From the NCBI RefSeq assembly GCF_014212015.1, contig NZ_JACJVN010000051.1, forward strand, positions 19,182 to 83,181: a stretch of 64,000 nt of DNA. Reading direction: 5' to 3'. Below, one piece after another: positions 42,670 through 50,600 of the stretch. Both the position numbers and the translations under genes were made by a program. This stretch comes from Cohnella lubricantis. GTDB taxonomy: Bacteria > Bacillota > Bacilli > Paenibacillales > Paenibacillaceae. Each line of letters begins with the position of its first letter. Positions within the stretch are counted from its first letter, which is position 1. The notes under the pieces are model-generated. The model was given only the letters and a program-made list of their open reading frames with translations. It was not told the DNA's origin and made no database searches.

Positions 42670-43024
42670 TCGACTGCTCCTTTCTAGCGAGAGTTCGTTC
42701 GAACCGAATCTCTCAGAAGTTCCAACTCATCATAGCCCTCCACTATCAACTGCGCATTTTGCTAATATTAACTTTCTGTTAAGTCCCCCCGTTCGACAGC
42801 ATTCCTGTGAATCAGAGAGTTCCGTGTCTTCAACTTGGTACGTTAGATATATTTACATTAATTTTCTGAATATTTAATCTAATGTTGTATTAGTTAACGC
42901 ATTATAGCCAGGAAGCAACAAATTAGGAGGCGATGTACGGGACTGGATGGGAATGAAGAGAAGTTTCCTTCCATATGATCAGATGAACTTCACATTTCCT
43001 ATCGGGAGAGGAGCCTGATTGACC
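42670..43024. other. Divergent intergenic region between ABC importer and amidase
   Basis: 355 bp without a supported gene. Near the importer side an imperfect palindrome spans about 42690-42715 (GAGAGTTCG ... CGAATCTCTC with a TTCGAAC centre), a possible operator. The middle (42840-42915) is AT-rich and should contain the divergent promoters, but no convincing -35/-10 pair stands out. A 23-codon open frame ending at the amidase start has no ribosome site. Confidence 0.4.
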
Positions 43025-44623
43025 ATGAGGATCCAAGGTTCGGCATTGTTCAAGAGAAGGCGCTTATCGCTCATTACCGCTCTATTGCTTGCTATTACTC
43101 TATTGCTGCCCTATATCCCGGCATCGACCGCTGCGGCGGCGCAAGCCTTCGCTTATGAGGAGATTACGCTGGAGGAGCTTCAGGACGGTTATGCAGACGG
43201 CAAGTTCACGACCGTCCAGGTCGTTCAAGCCTATCTGGATCGGATTCAACTCTACGAGCCGAATTACAACGCCTTCACGACCATGAATGCGAACGTACTG
43301 AAGGAAGCCGCCGAGATCGACCGCGCCCGCGCGGCCGGCGAGGAGCTCGGGCCGCTGGCCGGCATTCCGATTGTCATCAAGGAAGCGGTCGACATGGCCG
43401 GCTACCCTTCGACGATGGGATGGGCGCCGCTTAGCCCGGAGAAGGGCGGCATCAGGCTGATTCCCGAGAAGGATGCGCCAGTCGTCGCCCGCTTGAAGGC
43501 GGCGGGTGCCGTCATCATCGGCCGGACGAACATTCCGGCCTTCAGCAGCTCCGGCACGCGGGCGACAACGAGCTGGGACGGCGACACCTATAACGCCGTA
43601 GACCGCAGGTTCGTCCCCGGAGGCAGCAGCTCCGGCACGGCGATGTCCGTATCGGGCAACTTCGCGGTGCTCGGCATCGCGGAAGAGACCGGCGGCTCCA
43701 TTCAGAATCCGGCTGCTGCGCAGAATATCGTCGGCATTAAGCCGACCTTCGGGCTGGTGCCGAATGCCGGCGTCGTACCGCTCGGCGGCAGCACGCGCGA
43801 CGTCATCGGCACGCACGCCCGCACGGTTCACGACGCGGCCGCCATGCTGGACGTGATCGCGGGCTATACGCACGAGGACCCGAAGACCGTCGCCTCCATC
43901 GGCAACATGCCGGCGAACGGCTATACGTCCAAGCTGAACACGCAAGCTCTGCAAGGCAAGCGGATCGGGTTGTACGGCAAAGGCTGGCGCGATCAGGATT
44001 TGACCCCCGAGACGCAGCAGCTGTATGACCGCGCGATTCAGGAGCTGGTCGCCCAAGGCGCGACGGTGATCACCGATCCGTTCGCCGATACCGACTTCGC
44101 CGCGACAGTCAAGTCTGCAGACGGAGGCATTGGATCGGTGTACTATGACATGCAGGATTACCTGGAGCGGCTCGGACCGAGCGCAGCTATCAACAACGTG
44201 CAGGAGCTGATCGAGATGACCGGCGAGGTGCCTTCCGTCTTCACTCGTTACGATGGCAATCTGCCGGATCCTAACTCGGAGCCGGATCTGTCGGCCTTCA
44301 TCGCTTCCCGCACGGACATTCTGAAGATCTTCAACGACGTCATGGACAAGTACGATCTGGATGCGCTCGTCTATCCGCAGATGTTCAAGGAGACGCCTCT
44401 TCTCTCGAGCGAGGACAACATCGGCGCGACGACGGTGTCCGAGATCAATCTGGCCGGCGTCCCGCTGGTGACCGTGCCGGCCGGCTATTACAAGAGCGGC
44501 TCGCCGTTCGAGCTGGCGTTCACCGGCAAGATGTGGAGCGAAGCCGATCTGCTCGGCATGGCCTACGATTACGAGCAAGCGACCGCGTACCGCAAGGCCC
44601 CGGTTCTGCTCGAGAAGGAATAA
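43025..44623 (+). CDS. Secreted amidase-signature hydrolase
   Basis: 532-residue member of the amidase signature family. It has an N-terminal signal peptide (basic start, hydrophobic run LITALLLAITLLLPYIPAS, cleavage near ASTAAAA). The Ser-cisSer-Lys triad is visible: Lys in PIVIKEAVD, cis-Ser in PGGSSSGTAMSV, and the nucleophilic Ser in EETGGSIQNPA. It hydrolyses an amide or ester bond outside the cytoplasm, unlike GatA; the substrate is unknown. ATG 43025 and TTG 43019 are both possible starts; spacing from GAGGAG favours ATG. Divergent from the UgpABE-like importer and followed by a strong terminator. Confidence 0.88.
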   Translation: MRIQGSALFKRRRLSLITALLLAITLLLPYIPASTAAAAQAFAYEEITLEELQDGYADGKFTTVQVVQAYLDRIQLYEPNYNAFTTMNANVLKEAAEIDRARAAGEELGPLAGIPIVIKEAVDMAGYPSTMGWAPLSPEKGGIRLIPEKDAPVVARLKAAGAVIIGRTNIPAFSSSGTRATTSWDGDTYNAVDRRFVPGGSSSGTAMSVSGNFAVLGIAEETGGSIQNPAAAQNIVGIKPTFGLVPNAGVVPLGGSTRDVIGTHARTVHDAAAMLDVIAGYTHEDPKTVASIGNMPANGYTSKLNTQALQGKRIGLYGKGWRDQDLTPETQQLYDRAIQELVAQGATVITDPFADTDFAATVKSADGGIGSVYYDMQDYLERLGPSAAINNVQELIEMTGEVPSVFTRYDGNLPDPNSEPDLSAFIASRTDILKIFNDVMDKYDLDALVYPQMFKETPLLSSEDNIGATTVSEINLAGVPLVTVPAGYYKSGSPFELAFTGKMWSEADLLGMAYDYEQATAYRKAPVLLEKE

Positions 44624-44670
44624 GGCGGCGGCCGGACAGCCCGATTCTATAATTCTATCGGCGTGCACGA

Positions 44671-44709
44671 GCAAAGCCGGCGGTTCACTCCGCCGGCTTT
44701 GCCATTTTT
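44671..44709 (+). terminator. Rho-independent terminator of the amidase gene
   Basis: Perfect 13-bp stem GCAAAGCCGGCGG / CCGCCGGCTTTGC with a 6-base loop, followed by CATTTTTG. It starts 47 bp past the stop codon. Confidence 0.9.
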
Positions 44710-44836
44710 GTATTGAATAGGTAATCGCTTTCAGCTAATATGGAAATAAATCATACAACTTTGCTTGACCCAATATAATAGGACTAACTTGTCGTATTCC
44801 CAGCTGTATATTCGGATTATGGGAGGGTGTGTTCGA

Positions 44837-45076
44837 ATGGCGTTTGTCATTACGGAAGCCTGCATCGATGAGAAAGCTGCCGATTGCAAAGAGGTATGTC
44901 CGGTCGATTGTATCTCCGAGGGTCCCGACCAATTCTTCATTGACGCCGATGTGTGCATCGACTGCGGCGCATGCGAGACCGCCTGCCCTGTCGGCGCGAT
45001 CTATTACGAGGATGATCTGACGGACGATCGCAAGATCTTCGTCGAGAAAGCGAAGCAATTTTACCAGAATCAATAG
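44837..45076 (+). CDS. fdxA: 7Fe ferredoxin
   Basis: 79-residue ferredoxin with two clusters. Cys9, Cys17 and Cys21 with Cys25 give the C-x7-C-x3-CP-x2-C pattern of a 3Fe-4S site (position 11 is Asp, not Cys). CIDCGACETACPVGA supplies the second, 4Fe-4S, site. Small cytoplasmic electron carrier. GGGAGGG precedes ATG 44837; the upstream extension to 44765 has no ribosome site and would not resemble the family. Single gene between two terminators. Confidence 0.93.
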   Translation: MAFVITEACIDEKAADCKEVCPVDCISEGPDQFFIDADVCIDCGACETACPVGAIYYEDDLTDDRKIFVEKAKQFYQNQ

Positions 45077-45091
45077 TTAGCACGAACGAAG

Positions 45092-45133
45092 AAGTCGCCC
45101 TCCCTCTTATTCGAGGAGCGGGCGACTTTTATT
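45092..45133. terminator. Bidirectional terminator between ferredoxin and tail-collar operon
   Basis: Stem AAGTCGCCC / GGGCGACTT with a further inner stem, followed by TTTTATTT on the plus strand and TTCTTCG on the minus strand. It lies between convergent stop codons. Confidence 0.82.
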
Positions 45134-45162
45134 TGCAAGGACTGCAGACTATGAGATGCAGG

Positions 45163-45687
45163 CTACGGACGCGGCGGGAAAATGCCTTCCATCGCGATGA
45201 TGTAGGACAACGCCAGGTACGGCTGCCTATTGTTATGCGCGCCGCTCCCTCCGACAGCGCCGACGGCAGCGGGATTCACCGTCGTGTCCAGCGCTGTGCC
45301 GTAGACATTGTAGCTTCCCCTGCCGCTAACGTTGCTCCATACCGCTCCGATGGGAGTCGTCGAGTTGGCGGCAGTGCCGTTCACTGCGTTCGGCACGTGC
45401 GTATGGTTCGGAATCTCCTCCATACGAAGCGTATGGCTCGCTTCGCCGCCCCTCTCTCCCAGCGATCTCGGCGTTAAGCCCGCCCCGGCGCCCCAATGCA
45501 TCGCCGCTTGCCCTTGCAGATTCGGCAGAGCGAAGGTGACCTTGCCGTCCCCCCCGTAAGTGACTCCCAGCAGGGAGAAGAGCGCGGTAAACTGCCGAAT
45601 CGGGAGCAGCGAGCCGTCGCATAATGCCCAGCCCTTGGGCGCGAAGTTACCTGCGAAAATTCGAATCTCTCCTAAGAACGCATCCAT
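45163..45687 (-). CDS. Tail-collar-domain protein (MdpB-like), third in tandem
   Basis: 174-residue protein starting with the collar motif MDAFLGEIRIFAGNFAPKGWALCDGSLLPI, then LFSLLGVTYGGDGKVTFALPNLQG. The HTH...P centre and a C-terminal QPYLALSYIIAMEGIFP complete it. This short domain occurs in phage tail fibres and in stand-alone microcystin-dependent-type proteins of many bacteria; its role there is not known. No signal peptide. GGAGG precedes ATG 45687. It is the last of three tandem paralogues and about one third identical to the others by eye. There are no phage genes nearby. Confidence 0.85.
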   Translation of the reverse strand: MDAFLGEIRIFAGNFAPKGWALCDGSLLPIRQFTALFSLLGVTYGGDGKVTFALPNLQGQAAMHWGAGAGLTPRSLGERGGEASHTLRMEEIPNHTHVPNAVNGTAANSTTPIGAVWSNVSGRGSYNVYGTALDTTVNPAAVGAVGGSGAHNNRQPYLALSYIIAMEGIFPPRP

Positions 45688-45699
45688 GGGACGTCCTCC

Positions 45700-46206
45700 T
45701 TAATTGTGCGTCGGGAAGATTCCCGCCGTGCAGATGCAGAAGCTGACAACCGCGTACGGCTGCATGTTCGTATGAGGCTGGCTTGCCCCGGCTTGCCGGA
45801 GAGCTTGCATGCTCATCACCCCGTCGGCCGTCGCCTGGTACGTATTGGCAGATGCGTTGTCGGGCACTGCCCAGGTGTTGCCGGCTGGCACCGTGGCTGT
45901 CGCCGTAGAACTGCTGGCATAAGCCGTATGGGTATGCCTTGGAATCTCATTGGCCGTCAGCGTGTGAGCCTCTTCGCCGCCGGTCTGGCCGAGCGCGATT
46001 CCTTGTCCGTAGAAGACGGGCGTTCTGCCGCGCAGATCCGGCAGCGCGAAGGTCGTGCGGCCGTCTCCTCCGTAGGTAGTGCCGATAATGGCGAATAGCG
46101 CTTGATTCTGGTTAATGCTCAGCAACGAACCGTCGCACACCGCCCAGCCTCTGGGCGCGTAACTCATCGGAAACAGTCGGATCTCTCCGAGATAGGCTTC
46201 GGACAT
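45700..46206 (-). CDS. Tail-collar-domain protein (MdpB-like), second in tandem
   Basis: 168-residue paralogue: EAYLGEIRLFPMSYAPRGWAVCDGSLLSI, then IIGTTYGGDGRTTFALPDLRGRTPVFYGQG, IPRHTHTAYASS and QPYAVVSFCICTAGIFP. The same architecture as its two neighbours: a conserved N-terminal half followed by a variable Ser/Thr/Ala-rich middle. It starts at ATG 46206 with GGGGAGAG and ends 12 bp before the third copy. It may form homo- or hetero-trimers with the others, as collar domains do in phages; this is inference. Confidence 0.85.
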   Translation of the reverse strand: MSEAYLGEIRLFPMSYAPRGWAVCDGSLLSINQNQALFAIIGTTYGGDGRTTFALPDLRGRTPVFYGQGIALGQTGGEEAHTLTANEIPRHTHTAYASSSTATATVPAGNTWAVPDNASANTYQATADGVMSMQALRQAGASQPHTNMQPYAVVSFCICTAGIFPTHN

Positions 46207-46272
46207 CGTATTCTCTCCCCGCTGGATTGGTAGGCTTACACCATACTTAACATTTCAGATGTTGCGATAGGC

Positions 46273-46785
46273 TCATTGCTGCGACGGCCAGATGCCGTAG
46301 CAGCTAATGATATAGCTGACGCACGTGAACGGCATCACATTGTTATGGGGCTGCCCGCCGCCGACGGACGACAGGCTGCCCGGATTCATCTCGCTGTCGA
46401 CCGTTCCCGTGGAATACTCGTTAATCCCCTTCGCCCAGTAAGCATTGCTTGGGCTGTGCACTTCTCCGGCTTGCGAAGAAGCTGCGACCGGATGCGTGTG
46501 CGCCGGAAGCTGGCTCTCCAGCAGCGTCACATTCTCGGAGCCGCCATATTCGCCGAGAATGTAGCTCGTTCCGGTAGACGGACTCCGTCCTTGTCCGACG
46601 GGAATTCGGCCTTGCAGGTTGGGAAGCGCGAAGGTCGTCTGCCCGTCTCCCCCGTAAGTGGTGCCGATCAGCGTGAACAACGTCTCGTACTGCGAGACCA
46701 ATAGCTCCTGCCCGTTGCAGAATAGCCAACCGACTGGAGCGAAGTTGCCGCCGAACATTCGAATCTCGCCAACATAAGGTTCCAT
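46273..46785 (-). CDS. Tail-collar-domain protein (MdpB-like), first in tandem
   Basis: 170-residue paralogue: MEPYVGEIRMFGGNFAPVGWLFCNGQELLV, then LIGTTYGGDGQTTFALPNLQGRIPVGQG, LPAHTHPVAASS and MPFTCVSYIISCYGIWP. The open frame starts at 46794, but the AGAGG fits ATG 46785 (fourth codon) better. It ends 66 bp before the second copy and follows the DUF6916-like gene by 15 bp. The GTTYGGDG and RFALPNLQGR-like motifs are near invariant among the three copies, so this is the conserved core. Confidence 0.85.
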   Translation of the reverse strand: MEPYVGEIRMFGGNFAPVGWLFCNGQELLVSQYETLFTLIGTTYGGDGQTTFALPNLQGRIPVGQGRSPSTGTSYILGEYGGSENVTLLESQLPAHTHPVAASSQAGEVHSPSNAYWAKGINEYSTGTVDSEMNPGSLSSVGGGQPHNNVMPFTCVSYIISCYGIWPSQQ

Positions 46786-46800
46786 AGTCTTCATCCTCTC

Positions 46801-47115
46801 TCATTGTTGTTCTGATAAGTTCTTGATCCGGTTGAAAATAACTTGATAGATCATGCCCGTCTCGCGCCGCGCGATCGGAACCATGAACAAGCTGCCTTCT
46901 CCCAACGTCCGATGGGAGAAGCGATACGTGCGCTGCGGAAGCGCCGGAGCCGGCGGACCGGACAATTCCAGCGAGAAGAGCTCCCGCTCCGGATGATCCG
47001 AATGGCCGCTAATATCCGTGAGCCGAAGCTCTATCTCGGAACCGTCCTGCTCCCATGAGACATAGAAGGCCGAATTCCGCTGGGCCGCGAAGTCCGAATA
47101 CGCGAATGAATCCAT
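46801..47115 (-). CDS. Small beta-rich protein, DUF6916-like
   Basis: 104-residue protein without a signal peptide or catalytic motif I can name. Alternating polar/hydrophobic segments (AFYVSWEQDGSEIELRLTDIS; ELFSLELSGP; RTYRFSHRTLGEGSLFMVPI; GMIYQVIFNRI) suggest a small beta barrel. The sequence looks like the DUF6916 family, which I recall in neighbourhoods of collar-domain proteins; this is from memory and moderate in certainty. GGAGGAGG precedes ATG 47115; the frame is open to 47169. It lies between the GNAT gene and the first collar gene. Confidence 0.6.
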   Translation of the reverse strand: MDSFAYSDFAAQRNSAFYVSWEQDGSEIELRLTDISGHSDHPERELFSLELSGPPAPALPQRTYRFSHRTLGEGSLFMVPIARRETGMIYQVIFNRIKNLSEQQ

Positions 47116-47144
47116 CTGTTCCTCCTCCGATACGAAGATGCTAG

Positions 47145-47621
47145 CTATATCTGCAATGGGATGACCCATTCCATTCGGATGTCGATAGAAGCCTGTTCAA
47201 CCGGCACGAAGCCGAGCCGCTCATAGAGCCGCAAGGCTGGGTTGTCCGTCCGTACGGTCAGTCGCACCTTGCGGAATGACTGGCCTGCCGCCTCGCATTG
47301 AAGCTGGCGAATGGCCTCGGTCCCGATGCCGCGGCTGCGGTATTCGGGAAGCAGCGAGAGATCGATCAATACCAGCGTATCGTCTTCCGCTGCCGAATGC
47401 AGCTTCCCGACAGGCGCCCCCGCGAACTCGATCGTGCGAACCGTGCCGTTCGGGTAACTGGTCTTGTACGCTTGCTGCTGCATCCGGAATTGCATCGCCA
47501 GGAACGGCTGACGCAGCTCCTCCGGCCACCCCCAGGCTTCCATCTCGGAAGCCCGGGAAGCGGCATATAGCTCGAAGGACAGCCGTTCGTCCGGCGGATC
47601 GTTCAACAATCTAGTCTTCAT
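47145..47621 (-). CDS. GNAT-family N-acetyltransferase
   Basis: 158-residue acetyltransferase with the acetyl-CoA motif A region LLPEYRSRGIGTEAIRQLQ (the RSRGIG pyrophosphate-binding loop at about 95-101). The late NPALRLYERLGFVPVE motif is also present. The N-terminus (FELYAASRASEMEAWGWPEELRQPFLAMQFRMQQQAY) is long for the family and conserved-looking. GGAGG precedes ATG 47621. It starts 24 bp after the giant surface-protein gene and ends 29 bp before the DUF6916-like gene, so it is part of the same transcript. The substrate is unknown; a protein or sugar amine in this surface system is possible. Confidence 0.85.
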   Translation of the reverse strand: MKTRLLNDPPDERLSFELYAASRASEMEAWGWPEELRQPFLAMQFRMQQQAYKTSYPNGTVRTIEFAGAPVGKLHSAAEDDTLVLIDLSLLPEYRSRGIGTEAIRQLQCEAAGQSFRKVRLTVRTDNPALRLYERLGFVPVEQASIDIRMEWVIPLQI

Positions 47622-47645
47622 GCAAGCCTCCAGATTGGCCTTAGG

Positions 47646-50600
47646 TTAGTCTTGTTCGATCAAGCCGCCGCCGCGAAGAAGTTGAACGACCGAATAGCAT
47701 AGCTGTTCGCGAGTCATCGGAGCCGACGGACGGAATTCCCCTCCTTCGTCATGCACCAGCCCAAGAATTTGGCTGATTGCCAAAGCCTCCTGAGCCCAAT
47801 CCTGCACGTTCGCCGCGTCGGCATAGCCATCCAGCGCCTGCTCCCTCTCCTGATCGGTGAAGGAGGCGTTCAAGCCCGCCAGCTTTAGAGCACGGGAGAG
47901 GACGGCGAACGCTTCCTGGCGAGAGATCGTCTGCGACGGATGGAACGTGCCGTCCGGATAGCCGGAGAACAGCCCCTGATCGACTGCGGTCCCCACCGCA
48001 TCGGCATACCAAGCTGCCGAGTCGGTATCCTTGAAGCCGGCAGCCGGCGTCGCGGAGCTCAAGTCGAGCGCCTGAACGAGAATCTTCGCGAATTCCGCGC
48101 GGGTGACGCCGCGGTTCGGCTCGAACTTGCCTTCGCCTACCCCGTTCACGATAAGCCGGGAAGCCAGTTCTTCAATGTAGGGCCGCGCCCAACCGGATGT
48201 ATCCGAGAACGGAGTCGATTCGGACACGAGCACGAACGTGCCGCCGCTGCGGCTGGATACTTCAACGGAATAACCCCCGTCCGCTTGAGCGATGAGGGAA
48301 GGGACAGGGCGATACTCGCCGCTTCCGAGCAGCCGGACGGCCGTCGTCGGAGCATTGCCGGATGCCGACAGCTTCAGATTTAAGAAGCCTTCCTCTAGCG
48401 GAGCCGCGATCGGAACACCGCCCTTCTCCAGTTGAATCGATACGGGCTTGCCTATGACATGAAGCCCATCCGATTGCGCCGACGGCGCGCTCTCCAGCGT
48501 CACGGTTAACGTATCCCCGTCCGCGAGTGCCCAAGCGGACTTTGGCAGCGATAGGACGCCAAGCGATGTCTCAACCGATAGGACAATATCCCGATCGCGC
48601 AGCTGGTCGAACAGCCACGGGTCAATCGCGATGTCCACACCTTCCAACTGATCGTTCAGGTGCAGCGTGAGCGTCTTCATGTCGGCAGGCAGGTTCTGCA
48701 GCGAGCTGCGATCGAACGAGACATGAAGCCGGCCCGGATCTTGCTCATCGAAGCTTGCGACTACGCTGCCGTCGCCGAGTCCGCCGACCGAGATGTCCGG
48801 CTGCTTCGGCGGCGGCACCTCATTGCCTCCGCCCGCCGGCCGGCGGTTCGTGACCGTTACCGTCGCGACATTCGAATCCAGCCGCCCGTCGTTAGCCTTG
48901 AAGGTGAACGTTAGCTCTTCGTAATTGCCTGCTTGGGGCTTGAAAGTGAATTTGCCCGTCGCGGCGTCCAGCGTCAGGTCTCCCTTGGCCGGCTGGTCCA
49001 CGATCATGTAAGTCAGGCCATCCTGTTCAGGATCGCTCGCGGCGAGCTGGCCCTCGATCGGCCGATTGCCGCGCGTCTCGATCGACTGGCTGGCGGCGGC
49101 CGGCGCTTCATTGACGTTCTGCACGGCGAGGGAGAGCGTCTGGCTGAACGAGGCGCCTGCCGCGTCGGTGACCTTGATCGTGACGCTCAAGGCGCTCTTC
49201 GTCTCATAGTCGAAGGCGACGGCTGACTTCAGGACAGCGCCTTCGATCGCAAGGCTGGACGCATCGGCTCCTCCCGCGATCTCGTAGGTGAAGGAGTCGC
49301 CGGCGTCTTGATCCGCCGCGCTTAGCGTGCCGATCGTCGTGCCGGCAGACTGGTTCTCAGCGATCGCATCGTGATCGACCGAGATGGCGGTCGGCGCATC
49401 GTTCGCATCGTTCACGGTGATGGTGAACGATTGAACAATCGTTAAGCCGCCGTTGTCCGTCGCTTGCACTTCGACATCATAGCTTTGCTTCGACTCGTAA
49501 TCGAAGGACGCTGCCGTTCGAAGCGTGTTGCCGGCGATGGCGAAGCTTGCGGCGTCCGCGCCGCCTGCGATGCTATAGACGAAGCTGTCGCCCGCATCCG
49601 GATCCGTCCCGGTCAGCGTGCCTATCACAGCGGCGGCCGGCTGGTTCTCATCAATCGCTAGATTGGACAAGGCCAGCGCGGTCGGTGCATCATTCATATC
49701 GGTAACGGAGATCGTCAACGTCTTGGCGTAGCTCTCCGTTCCGTCAGTCACGCGGACGCTTATGCTATACAACTTCTTAATCTCGTAGTCGAACTCGGCG
49801 TTCGTCAGCAAGTCCGAGCCGGAGATTGAGAAGTAGCCGGCATCCAAGCCCTCGATGGCATAGCTGTACATGCCTCCGCTGTCTTGGTCCGTGACGCTCA
49901 GCGTGCCGATCTTCGTTCCCGAAGGCTGCCCTTCCGCCACGCTGGCGGAAGAGAGCATGATATCCGTCGGCGCCTCGTTGACGTCTTGAACGTTGATAAC
50001 GAGCGTCTTGCTGTAGGTGTTATTACCATGGTCGGTTACTTTCACAGGAACGTTGTACGAGCTCTTCGTCTCGTAATCGAGAACGCTTGTCGTTTTTAAC
50101 GTATCGCCTGTAATGGTGAATGGCAGCGTGGCGGAAGCATCATCAATCGCATACGTGAACGTATCTCCGGCATCCGGGTCGATAGCTGTAAGCGTGCCGA
50201 TGGCGGTTCCCGCCGGCTGGTTCTCGTCGATGTCAGAGCTGGACAGCGTCAGACCTGTCGGGCTCTCATTCACGTCGCCGACCGTGACGGTGATCGTCTC
50301 GCTGTAGCTTAAATTGTCGCTGTCCGTTACCTTAATCTCGATGGTATAAGAGCTGTTTGCTTCCTGATCGAATACTGCCGTCGTCTTCAATACATTGCCG
50401 TCAATCTCGAAGTTGTCGTTCGTTCCGACGATGGCGTATTGGAATGTCTCCCCGGCATCCGGGTCCGTGGCGCTCAACGTTCCAACCGTAGTGCCCGCCG
50501 GCTTCCCTTCGTCGATTGCCGACGGAGAGAGCGTGATGTCTGTCGGGGCTTCGCCAATATTATGAACGGTGATGATGAACGTCTTGTTGTAGGCGATATT

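Noticed and set aside
42949..43018. 23-codon open frame ending at the amidase start
   Set aside because: No ribosome site at workable spacing and no similarity; the frame is probably chance.
44765..44836. Longer ferredoxin start at 44765
   Set aside because: The extension lacks a ribosome site, while GGGAGGG stands in front of ATG 44837, and the family begins at that Met.
45163..46785. Tail-collar genes as a prophage remnant
   Set aside because: No capsid, terminase, portal, integrase or lysis gene nearby; the neighbours are a GNAT enzyme and an SLH adhesin on the same strand with tight spacing.
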